Shown here in pieces: positions 8,960-16,881 of a stretch of 64,000 nucleotides of DNA; the first letter of the stretch is position 1; the number at the start of each line of letters is the position of its first letter. The position numbers were made by a program, and so were the translations under genes. The DNA comes from an uncultured Pedosphaera sp. Its GTDB lineage: Bacteria; Verrucomicrobiota; Verrucomicrobiia; Limisphaerales; Pedosphaeraceae. Below the pieces are notes generated by a model. That model searched no databases. It was not told the origin of the DNA and saw nothing but the letters and a program-made list of their open reading frames with translations. The stretch covers positions 1 to 64,000 of the forward strand of contig CAIXFN010000071.1 of assembly GCA_903918755.1 (NCBI GenBank), written 5' to 3'.

Positions 8960-9577
8960 ATGAATCTTATGAAAAAGCATGCTTTTCTAATGACTTGTTT
9001 CGGTTTCTGCCTGGCGGCTACGGCGGGCCAGCAGACTTTTGATTTCAAAGATCCCAAAGGGGTCAACAACGTGATTTTCAAGACCGATGCCCCGCTGGAA
9101 TCGATCAACGGGACCGCGACCGGTGTCTCGGGCAATGTGGCGTTTGACCCGGCTGATCCCGGCTCGATCAAGGGGAAGATTGTCGTGGATGCCGCCACGC
9201 TGCATGTCCCCAACCCGATGATGAAGGAACATCTGCAAGGGGCCATGTGGCTGGATGTCGCCAAGTTTCCAACGATTACGTTTGAGGCGATCAGTGCGGC
9301 CAAGGCCAAAACGGCTGAGAACGTCACCACGGCGGACCTCACTGGCACCATGACGATCAAGGGCGTGGCCAAAAAAATCACCGTGCCTGTGAAGCTCACC
9401 TACCTGGCGGACAAGTTGAAGGACCGCGTGCCCAATCTGAAGGGTGATCTGCTGGTTTTGCGCGGCACTTTCACGGTGAAGCGGAGCGACTTCGGCATTA
9501 ATCAGGGCAAAGGGGAAGACAAGGTGGCGGATGAGATCGAATTGACTTTGAGCCTCGCCGGTCAATCCCCCCGCTGA
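8960..9577 (+). CDS. YceI-family periplasmic lipid-binding protein
   Basis: 205 aa with a signal peptide (MNLMKKHAFLMTCFGFCLAATA). YceI-domain features are GTATGVSGNVAFDPADPGSIKG near the N-terminus and KRSDFGINQGKGEDKVADEIELTLSL near the C-terminus. The family forms an elongated lipocalin-like barrel that binds isoprenoid-type lipids; the physiological ligand here is unknown. A second ATG nine bases downstream is an equally good start. It follows the small membrane protein by 28 nt. Confidence 0.9.
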   Translation: MNLMKKHAFLMTCFGFCLAATAGQQTFDFKDPKGVNNVIFKTDAPLESINGTATGVSGNVAFDPADPGSIKGKIVVDAATLHVPNPMMKEHLQGAMWLDVAKFPTITFEAISAAKAKTAENVTTADLTGTMTIKGVAKKITVPVKLTYLADKLKDRVPNLKGDLLVLRGTFTVKRSDFGINQGKGEDKVADEIELTLSLAGQSPR

Positions 9578-9596
9578 GCGGAGCCCACCTGCCCTT

Positions 9597-9998
9597 TTGA
9601 ACACCTTCCCGACATTTCAGGAACCCGCCGGATTGCGGGTGACGGTGGATCGCGTCATCTACCTGCGGACCGCCCAAACCAGCGAGGATCGGCCGCACTG
9701 CTTTGGCTACTTTATTACCATTCACAACGATACCGAATCGGCGGTGACCGTGAAGGCCCGCAAGTGGGTGGTCACGGAAGGTGAAGGCCGGGTGACCGCA
9801 GTGGAGGGGGCGGGCGTCGTGGGGCAAACCCCGACCATCGAACCGGGGGAGTCCTTCAGCTACAACAGCTTCCATCTCCTGACCGACCTACGCGGAGTGG
9901 CGGAAGGCAGTTACCTGGGGATCGACGCGGCCGGCCAACGGGTGTTGACGAGAATTCCGCGGTTTGAGATGACTGTGCCGTCCGAGGGCGCGGAATAG
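9597..9998 (+). CDS. apaG: ApaG-domain protein
   Basis: 133 aa, close to the usual ApaG length. Diagnostic segments are FGYFITIHNDTESAVTV and LTDLRGVAEGSY, with RKWVVTEGEGRV between them, giving the FN3-like beta fold of the DUF525/ApaG family. The start is taken as TTG (residues NTFPTF follow), because there is no ATG in the frame and other ApaG proteins begin at about this point. Members have been linked to divalent-cation homeostasis and nucleotide binding; the role here is not shown by the sequence. It ends 12 nt before the convergent infA stop. Confidence 0.82.
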   Translation: MNTFPTFQEPAGLRVTVDRVIYLRTAQTSEDRPHCFGYFITIHNDTESAVTVKARKWVVTEGEGRVTAVEGAGVVGQTPTIEPGESFSYNSFHLLTDLRGVAEGSYLGIDAAGQRVLTRIPRFEMTVPSEGAE

Positions 9999-10010
9999 CG
10001 CCGACCGGGG

Positions 10011-10229
10011 TCAGGTATGGCGGAAGATGATCCGCGCTTTACCGAGATCGTAGGGGGACATCTCGACGTTGACGCGGTCGCCAACGCTGATCCGGATGAA
10101 ATTCTTGCGCATTTTCCCGGATATATGGGCGAGGACTTCGTGGCCATTTGGCAAGGCGACACGAAACATGGTTCCCGGCAACACCTGGGTCACCGACCCG
10201 GTCACTTCAATGGGCTCTTCTTTAGCCAA
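10011..10229 (-). CDS. infA: Translation initiation factor IF-1 (TTG start)
   Basis: 72 aa, exactly the IF-1 length. The S1-like OB fold is clear from [35 protein letters not shown] and [12 protein letters not shown], ending [12 protein letters not shown]-1 binds the ribosomal A site during 30S initiation. The start codon is TTG; GGAG lies 8 nt upstream and the second residue matches the family start MAKE. It stands alone here, convergent with apaG and divergent from the small membrane protein pair. Confidence 0.96.
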   Translation of the reverse strand: MAKEEPIEVTGSVTQVLPGTMFRVALPNGHEVLAHISGKMRKNFIRISVGDRVNVEMSPYDLGKARIIFRHT

Positions 10230-10420
10230 GCTGTACTCTCCGAAATTGAGTTTTAACCGTCACTGTACCAATCACTTAAAGCATCAATTACCGTTCGGAA
10301 ATCGCGTTTCTCGTTGCGACCGGCGACATTCGCCTTTCCCGGCGGCAAAAGCAAGCGCGTTTTTCGAAAAAAAACGCCTTGGAACAGCCCCAACCCCGCG
10401 CTAGCATTAGGCGAATATTT

Positions 10421-10747
10421 ATGAAGAACAATCCGTTGGCGCTCATGCTGGTGGGCATCCTCTTGATCAGTTCCCTGATCAATTTGTGGCTGGCGTACAG
10501 CTATAACTCCTCGCTCTCCCAATTGCGTGCGTTGCAGAACGAGATTGCGGGAGTGCAGAATTCCCGGAACACCCTGAATATCCTATTTAACGAATTGGCG
10601 GAGTATAGCCGGAAGAATCCGGCCATCACGCCGATGCTTCAGCAGGTGGGCATCCTGCCACCGACGGCGCCCAAACCGGGGACCCCGGGCATGGCCGCTC
10701 CGGCCCCTGCCCCCGTCCCCACCACCGCCAAACCCGCCGGAAAATAA
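10421..10747 (+). CDS. Small single-pass membrane protein, paralogue 1 of a tandem pair
   Basis: 108 aa. It has an N-terminal transmembrane helix (about residues 5-25, LALMLVGILLISSLINLWLA), a heptad-rich region (about 30-60, SLSQLRALQNEIAGVQNSRN), then a segment with RKNPAITPMLQQVG and an Ala/Pro-rich tail. The next gene, 3 nt downstream, has the same architecture and recognisable similarity around the helix end and the NP-ILQ-like segment. No known family was recognised. A bitopic inner-membrane protein with a periplasmic coiled coil is the likely topology. Confidence 0.7.
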   Translation: MKNNPLALMLVGILLISSLINLWLAYSYNSSLSQLRALQNEIAGVQNSRNTLNILFNELAEYSRKNPAITPMLQQVGILPPTAPKPGTPGMAAPAPAPVPTTAKPAGK

Positions 10748-10750
10748 TTT

Positions 10751-11113
10751 ATGAGCGATCTCGAAACTCCGCGTTCCGAAGCCGGCGCCACTTCCTCCGT
10801 CAGCGCCCTGCAACAAGAAGTTCAGGCTTTGCGGGGACTGCTCCTGGGGGTGGTGACCGTGCTGATCATTCTCAGTGGCTCCGTGAATCTTTTCCTGCTC
10901 CGGCAGGCTTCGATGGCGCGGGGGCAATTGGCGGAGAACCAGAAGAACATCGATGAATACAAAAATCATCTGCGCCCGAATGTCCTGGATTTTTGGACCA
11001 AGTTGAACGCCTTTGCCAAGACCAACCCGGATTTGGCACAGATTCTCGGCAAATACAATTTCCAGGGGCCCAACGCTAATACCGCGGCGCCGGCAGTTCC
11101 CGGCCAGAAATAG
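10751..11113 (+). CDS. Small single-pass membrane protein, paralogue 2 of a tandem pair
   Basis: 120 aa. A short coiled-coil-prone N-terminus (SALQQEVQALRG) leads into a transmembrane helix (about residues 33-52, LLGVVTVLIILSGSVNLFLL), a second helical stretch (QLAENQKNIDEYKNHLRP), then FWTKLNAFAKTNPDLAQILG and a short Ala/Pro-rich end. The latter segment aligns with LFNELAEYSRKNPAITPML of the upstream protein. The two genes are 3 nt apart and probably co-translated. Function unknown. Confidence 0.7.
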   Translation: MSDLETPRSEAGATSSVSALQQEVQALRGLLLGVVTVLIILSGSVNLFLLRQASMARGQLAENQKNIDEYKNHLRPNVLDFWTKLNAFAKTNPDLAQILGKYNFQGPNANTAAPAVPGQK

Positions 11114-11139
11114 CCAGGGGGTCGAACGGCCCCCAGTGA

Positions 11140-11550
11140 TCAGCCGGGAAGCGGCGCACTGGCTAGCCGGGTGCCGCAGGCGGAACAGTATTTGGCGCGT
11201 GGCGGGCAAACGGCCGAACAGGAGGGACAAGCAAGTTGCGCCAAAGCATGCCGCCGGTGGATGACAATATTTCGCATGTAGGGAATCCAGGCGAAAGCGT
11301 AGGAAACGATAAAGACCAGGCTGTGCGGGGAAAAGATCGCATACGCCAGCAGCATGAGCGATCCGGTCAGGCTTAACCACCAGAACGATTCCGGAACAAC
11401 CACCTGTTTGCGTTTCTCCGTGTAGTACCACTGCACGAAAAAACGGGTGGTGAAAATCAGGTTGCCCAGCCAGCCCACCGCCGACCACCAAGTCCATTCC
11501 TGGCCGAGGAACTGGCCATGCCGCCACAGCAATTGATGCAGAGTTTCCAT
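11140..11550 (-). CDS. LpxB N-terminal-like (LAB_N) membrane protein with C-terminal zinc ribbon
   Basis: 136 aa. Residues 1-95 carry three hydrophobic segments and the LAB_N-type motifs NLIFTTRFFVQWYYTEKRKQ, VPESFWWLSLTGS and AWIPYMRNI, as found at the N-terminus of some lipid-A-disaccharide synthases and in stand-alone proteins near lipid A acyltransferases. The C-terminus adds CPSCSAVCPPRAKYCSACG, a four-cysteine zinc ribbon. The fold suggests a membrane role in envelope lipid or sugar transfer, but that is inference. It lies 3 nt downstream of the thioredoxin gene on the same strand. Confidence 0.78.
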   Translation of the reverse strand: METLHQLLWRHGQFLGQEWTWWSAVGWLGNLIFTTRFFVQWYYTEKRKQVVVPESFWWLSLTGSLMLLAYAIFSPHSLVFIVSYAFAWIPYMRNIVIHRRHALAQLACPSCSAVCPPRAKYCSACGTRLASAPLPG

Positions 11551-11553
11551 TGA

Positions 11554-12726
11554 TTATTGCGCCAAAAGTTTTTCCACCCGCGCCGCCAGACCGTCCCGGG
11601 CATCCAGGGAGTTCAACCGCCCCAGTTTATCCACCAGCCACATAGTGGGGATCGATTCGATCCCAAATTCTTTGGCGAAGTGATTCTGCTCCCCGCCGTC
11701 TTCAAAATGCTGCGGCCAAGGCATTTTTTCCTTTTTAATAAACTGCGTCAATTTGTCTTTGTCCTGATCGAGGCTGATCCCAATAATCTCAAAACCCCGA
11801 TCATGGAGCCGGGTGTAGGCCTCCCGGACGTGGGGCACTTCACCCACGCAGGGACCGCACCAGGTGGCCCAAAAATCCACCAACACAACCTTGCCCTTCA
11901 GCGCGGCCAGATCCACTGCGCGGCCATCAGTAGCCGTGAATTTGATATCCAAAGGCTGGCCAACGCGCTCCATTTGTTTGAAATGATCCGTCACCATCGC
12001 CTTGAACTGGGCGGGAGCCTTGCTCTCCTGAAATTCGCGCGCCATCGCCCGGGCTTTATCCCCCTCGTTCAGAAAAATCACCTGCACCAGAACCTGGTAG
12101 GGTTCGCGCCAGTTGGGGAAATCGTGCTGCAATTCGACCGCGGCTTTTTCGAGTTCCGGCAGGGTTTTGGGCACCCCCTGCATTAATTCCTCAATGGCGG
12201 CCAGCCGCGTTCGGAGCTTTTCCTCCTCTTTGGAGACCGGACGAGTCGCCGCGGCGGCCGCAGGCTGGGCTTTGGCATCCTCCGGAAATTCCTTTGCCAG
12301 AATTTCCAGCCGCGCCGTTTGATTCGTCTCGCCAAATTGGGTCACCGCCCGGTTCAGCAAATCATGCTCCAGCTTCCGCGCCTCGACCGCTTTGGAATGA
12401 CCGGGATATTTCTGGTGGAAATCCCGCGCCAGATCCACGGCCTTCATGGTGCTCACCCGATAATACTCGGCGACAATCTCCCGAGGCGGTCGATTGGTCT
12501 GCCATTCCACCGGGGGAAACGGTGGTTGCGCGGCCCGCCGGACGGCCCGCCAGGCGGCGTCCCCGGCCGCCTGTTCCGTCGCCGACAGGGGTTTGGCCGC
12601 GTTGGTGGTAGCGACCGGGGGCGTTTGCGCCTCGACCACGCTAACGTCGGCCGACAAAACGCCCAACATCAGCGCCACCCCGGCCGAGCCGGGAAGTGCC
12701 CGTCGAGCAAAAGAATAAGCGTTCAT
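11554..12726 (-). CDS. TlpA-like secreted thioredoxin-fold protein
   Basis: 390 aa from the ATG at 12726, which gives a sensible signal peptide (MNAYSFARRALPGSAGVALML, ending near VEAQ); the frame is open further upstream. Residues about 55-240 are helical and of unknown type. The C-terminal 140 residues are an AhpC/TSA-Redoxin/TlpA domain with the active site WATWCGPCVGEVPHV, followed by GFEIIGISLDQD and the cis-Pro region ESIPTMWLVDKLG. It is expected to act as a periplasmic thiol-disulfide oxidoreductase. Probably co-transcribed with the upstream putative 4Fe-4S gene (19 nt) and the downstream LAB_N gene (3 nt). Confidence 0.87.
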   Translation of the reverse strand: MNAYSFARRALPGSAGVALMLGVLSADVSVVEAQTPPVATTNAAKPLSATEQAAGDAAWRAVRRAAQPPFPPVEWQTNRPPREIVAEYYRVSTMKAVDLARDFHQKYPGHSKAVEARKLEHDLLNRAVTQFGETNQTARLEILAKEFPEDAKAQPAAAAATRPVSKEEEKLRTRLAAIEELMQGVPKTLPELEKAAVELQHDFPNWREPYQVLVQVIFLNEGDKARAMAREFQESKAPAQFKAMVTDHFKQMERVGQPLDIKFTATDGRAVDLAALKGKVVLVDFWATWCGPCVGEVPHVREAYTRLHDRGFEIIGISLDQDKDKLTQFIKKEKMPWPQHFEDGGEQNHFAKEFGIESIPTMWLVDKLGRLNSLDARDGLAARVEKLLAQ

Positions 12727-12745
12727 AGCATCAATCCTGAATGGT

Positions 12746-13384
12746 TCATCCAAGGGCATTGGCGGGCGGTACGGCAAGTACCGAATCCCTCCGAGCTGCC
12801 CGGCGTGCCGCATCGAGAAACAAAGCGCAAGGTTCCAGGCAGGGGATACAACTTTTGGTCGCCGACGGATCGACCGCCATTCCCTCCACGGTCCAGAGTC
12901 GGCGCTTCAAACAAGCGGTCGGCGCACAGGTTGCCGCGATGACCTCCCCCACCCTGCGATCATCCAGGGTGGCAGTCACCTGGTACATCCCGGTTTGCCG
13001 ACCGGCAAACTCCCGATAATGGGTTACGGGCGGGACAGCGTGCCGGGCCGCGAACCAATCCACCAGCGCCCCGGGGTAGAGTTGATTCAAGGCAGACTCC
13101 AGACTGGCCGGGTCGGCGGCCAAGGCCCGCCATCCCGGGACAAGAGTAGGCGCTGACTTCAAGGGGCGGAATTCCCCCGCAACAGTGAATTGCGCCAGAT
13201 TTCGCAACTCCGAGAGTTTTACCGGGCGTAATTGAGCCGCAGGCGTGGTGGAGTCAGCCACATGCCGCAATTCAAATGCCACGCCGGTTGAGTGGCGGAG
13301 CAAGACCTGCGCCAGGACAAATCCGTCCCCATCCAGGGATTCCGCGAGCAAGGCATTTAATGCGGGATTCGTGATCGGGCTCAT
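12746..13384 (-). CDS. Putative 4Fe-4S protein (DR2241-like C-terminal domain)
   Basis: 212 aa from the ATG at 13384; the open frame extends further upstream, but that part reads as non-protein sequence and overlaps the toxin-antitoxin promoter. The C-terminal region has four clustered cysteines: CAPTAC and, about 25 residues later, CIPCLEPC, next to RRLWTVEG and a final helix LFLDAARRAAR. This resembles the cluster-binding domain described for Deinococcus DR2241-type proteins; the family link is from memory. The N-terminal half (LNALLAESLDGDGFVLAQVLLR) has no recognised motif. Likely in one unit with the thioredoxin gene. Confidence 0.6.
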   Translation of the reverse strand: MSPITNPALNALLAESLDGDGFVLAQVLLRHSTGVAFELRHVADSTTPAAQLRPVKLSELRNLAQFTVAGEFRPLKSAPTLVPGWRALAADPASLESALNQLYPGALVDWFAARHAVPPVTHYREFAGRQTGMYQVTATLDDRRVGEVIAATCAPTACLKRRLWTVEGMAVDPSATKSCIPCLEPCALFLDAARRAARRDSVLAVPPANALG

Positions 13385-13505
13385 CAGGTTTAAAAATACT
13401 CCATTCAAGGCGTTTGCAAACCCAAAAACGGGAGTATCCCCCGCCGTGCGCTGGGGAGGAAATAGCGGGCCATTCCCGAGTTTACCACGGGTATTTATCG
13501 AAGGA

Positions 13506-13536
13506 TTGACAAAATACAGGAATACAGGAAGCTGTA
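13506..13536 (+). promoter_or_regulatory. Candidate promoter/operator of the toxin-antitoxin pair
   Basis: TTGACA at 13506-13511 is a good -35 element. It is followed by a direct repeat of AATACAGG (13513-13520 and 13521-13528) and an inverted repeat TACAG-GAAG-CTGTA (13523-13536), just before the antitoxin ATG at 13541. Such symmetry is expected for autoregulation by a ribbon-helix-helix antitoxin. A canonical -10 at 17 nt spacing is not evident. Confidence 0.45.
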
Positions 13537-13540
13537 ATCC

Positions 13541-13864
13541 ATGAAAGCTACACTTGATATTCCAGATGAGCTTTACCGCCAAGTGAAAGCCCGCAGCGCA
13601 CTGGAAGGACGTCCGGTGCGCTCCGTAGCGGTGGAACTGTTTCAGAATTGGCTGGCCGAACCAATGCCAACAGCTTCCCCTGCCGCGCCCAAAAAGGTAG
13701 ACCGCCCGCCCACGCGTTTTGATAATGCCCCCTGGCTGGTATTTACAGCCCAATATGCCAAACCGGAGAGCGACTATGACCCGGAAGGAGAGCGAGCCGC
13801 CATCGCGGCAGGCCGGGCGGCTGAGGTCGTGGAAAAGCTGGGGCTCACGCCGGATAAGTCATGA
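13541..13864 (+). CDS. VapB/FitA-like antitoxin
   Basis: 107 aa. The N-terminal 40 residues (MKATLDIPDELYRQVKARSA, then a helix ending FQNWLAE) fit a ribbon-helix-helix DNA-binding domain: a short beta strand followed by two helices. The remainder is Pro-rich, then acidic (ESDYDPEGERAAIAAG), as expected for a toxin-binding tail. Its stop overlaps the PIN-domain toxin start by 4 nt (ATGA), the usual arrangement for a type II module. It should bind and neutralise the downstream PIN protein and repress their shared promoter. Confidence 0.8.
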   Translation: MKATLDIPDELYRQVKARSALEGRPVRSVAVELFQNWLAEPMPTASPAAPKKVDRPPTRFDNAPWLVFTAQYAKPESDYDPEGERAAIAAGRAAEVVEKLGLTPDKS

Positions 13865-14280
13865 GTCACACGCAAAACACGCTGGCCTTGGACACGTCAG
13901 TGGTGATTCGCCTGCTAATGCAACAACCGGTTGCGCTCTATGAACGCGCCGCGGAATTTCTGGAGGCCCAATTGCTTTCGGGCGCGATTATTGTGGTGCC
14001 AGACGAGGTGCTGGCCGAAACCTACTATGTTTTGCAGTCGTTTTACCAAATGCCCAAAGATCGGGCGCTCAAAAGTCTCGCGGCGCTGGGCGCCGGTCGA
14101 GGCATCTCGCTTTCACCCGTAGCCCAAGCGGTACTGAGCTTGCCTAACCTCGCCAGCGCCAAACCAGGATTTGTGGATCGATTGATACATGGTGCCGCCC
14201 TCGCCAATGGCCAAACGTTGGTCACCTTCGAACAGTCGGCCAGAAAGTTGTCCCGAACGATCGTGCTGCCCGGCACTTGA
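13861..14280 (+). CDS. PIN-domain toxin (VapC-like ribonuclease)
   Basis: 139 aa, normal for VapC. The PIN acidic residues are visible: D11 in LALDTSVV, E49/E53 in VPDEVLAETYY and D106 in GFVDRLIH. The C-terminal motif reads TFEQSARKL, with Glu where TFDK is commonest. VapC toxins are Mg-dependent RNases, typically cleaving tRNA or rRNA; the target here is unknown. It is co-translated with the antitoxin. The divergent putative 4Fe-4S gene is unrelated to the module. Confidence 0.87.
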   Translation: MSHTQNTLALDTSVVIRLLMQQPVALYERAAEFLEAQLLSGAIIVVPDEVLAETYYVLQSFYQMPKDRALKSLAALGAGRGISLSPVAQAVLSLPNLASAKPGFVDRLIHGAALANGQTLVTFEQSARKLSRTIVLPGT

Positions 14281-14405
14281 AAGTTGAGTGGCTGGAGATG
14301 ATGGCGCTTGGGGCGATGCGAAAGGAATGAAAGCAAAACCCGGTCGCGCTCGACCAATCCCAAACCGCGGTTGGGAAAGGATTCAGCAATTGAAGCACAG
14401 GAAAT

Positions 14406-14435
14406 TTACTTTCGCAGCGGGGGCGTGCGAAGTAA
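14406..14435 (+). promoter_or_regulatory. Hairpin in the fumC 5' leader
   Basis: TTACTTTCGCA and TGCGAAGTAA form a 10-bp stem with one bulged T around a G-rich loop, ending 12 nt before the fumC ATG. It covers the place of a ribosome-binding site and no other Shine-Dalgarno sequence is evident. It could influence translation or act as a protein-binding site; this is inference. The rest of 14281-14405 shows nothing else. Confidence 0.4.
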
Positions 14436-14447
14436 GAATATTCCCAC

Positions 14448-15862
<1,415 letters not shown>

Positions 15863-15866
<4 letters not shown>

Positions 15867-16723
15867 TTGGGCGGTGCCCCAGCCGGCCCCGGATAACCGG
15901 TCAGGCCGGCGAGATGCTTTTCGCGGTAGCGCCGCGGCGGCAAGCCCGTCACGGCGCGAAACTGGTTGGTGAAAGCGCTCTGGTCATTGAAGCCGAAGCG
16001 CGCCGCGATATCCGCGATGGGATGATCCGTATGGGTCAACTCATGGATGGCGGCGTGGATGCGGGATTGGATGATGAACTGCTGAATGGTCATGCCAAAG
16101 ACCCGGTGGAAGAGGCGTTGCAATTGGCGTTCCGAGAACCCGGCCTGGCGGGCGATTTCACCAATCATGAGCGAGTCGCCCAGGTGGTCGCGGATGTAGT
16201 CGGCGGCGCGACCGACGGGCCCCAGATGGGCCAGCAACTGGCGGCGCGCGGCAAAACTCTGAATGGTGCCGATCAGGCCCACCACCCGGCCGCGGGCATC
16301 CCATAAGGGGAATTTGTCGGTGATGATCCAATCCCGCCGACCTTCCGCGTTGAACCACATCTCCACCAGATTCCGGAGGGGCAGGCCTTCGTGAATCACG
16401 CGCTGATCATCGAGGAGGTATTTGCCGGACAAATCCCCCGGTAGATATTCCTGCACGGTGCGGCCGATGATCTCGTTTTCACTGGCAAATCCCATGCGAA
16501 CGACACTCTCCCGGCTGATGGCCATCAGGCGGCTCCGCGCATCTTTAACAAAATAGAGCAGCCCGGGAATGTGGTTAAAAGGTTCCAACAAATGCCGGGG
16601 ATCCACAGTTTCGCGGAAAAACTCGTCGCGCAGCCGGAGTCGGCCAGCCAGCTTGCCAAGGGCGGGAGCCGACGGCGCCGGAACGGGCGGTTTTGCCACC
16701 GGGCGGGAAGCTGGTTTTTTCAT
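15863..16723 (-). CDS. AraC-family regulator with N-terminal PAS domain
   Basis: 286 aa from the ATG at 16723; a TTG at 16762 would add 13 residues. After a Pro/Ala-rich N-terminus, a PAS-like domain spans about residues 40-160 (HIPGLLYFVKDARSRLMAIS, EIIGRTVQEYLPGD, VVGLIGTIQSF). The C-terminal AraC HTH pair occupies about 180-275, with IGEIARQAGFSERQLQRLF and IADIAARFGFNDQSAFTNQF followed by GLPPRRYR. It is divergent from the DUF1592/DUF1552 pair, so it may regulate that pair or itself; the signal is unknown. Confidence 0.87.
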
Positions 16724-16881
16724 CACAGGGCCGCCAGTCCCCGGCGCCGACAAACCGGCCAAAAAGGGCCGGAATTAAGAGAAAGGCGGATGACCGGATT
16801 TTGCAATAATTTGTCCGTCCCTTGCAAGAAGAATATGGCCAACCGTGTTAGGTTCAGAGATTAGCACTAACAGTTGACCAA

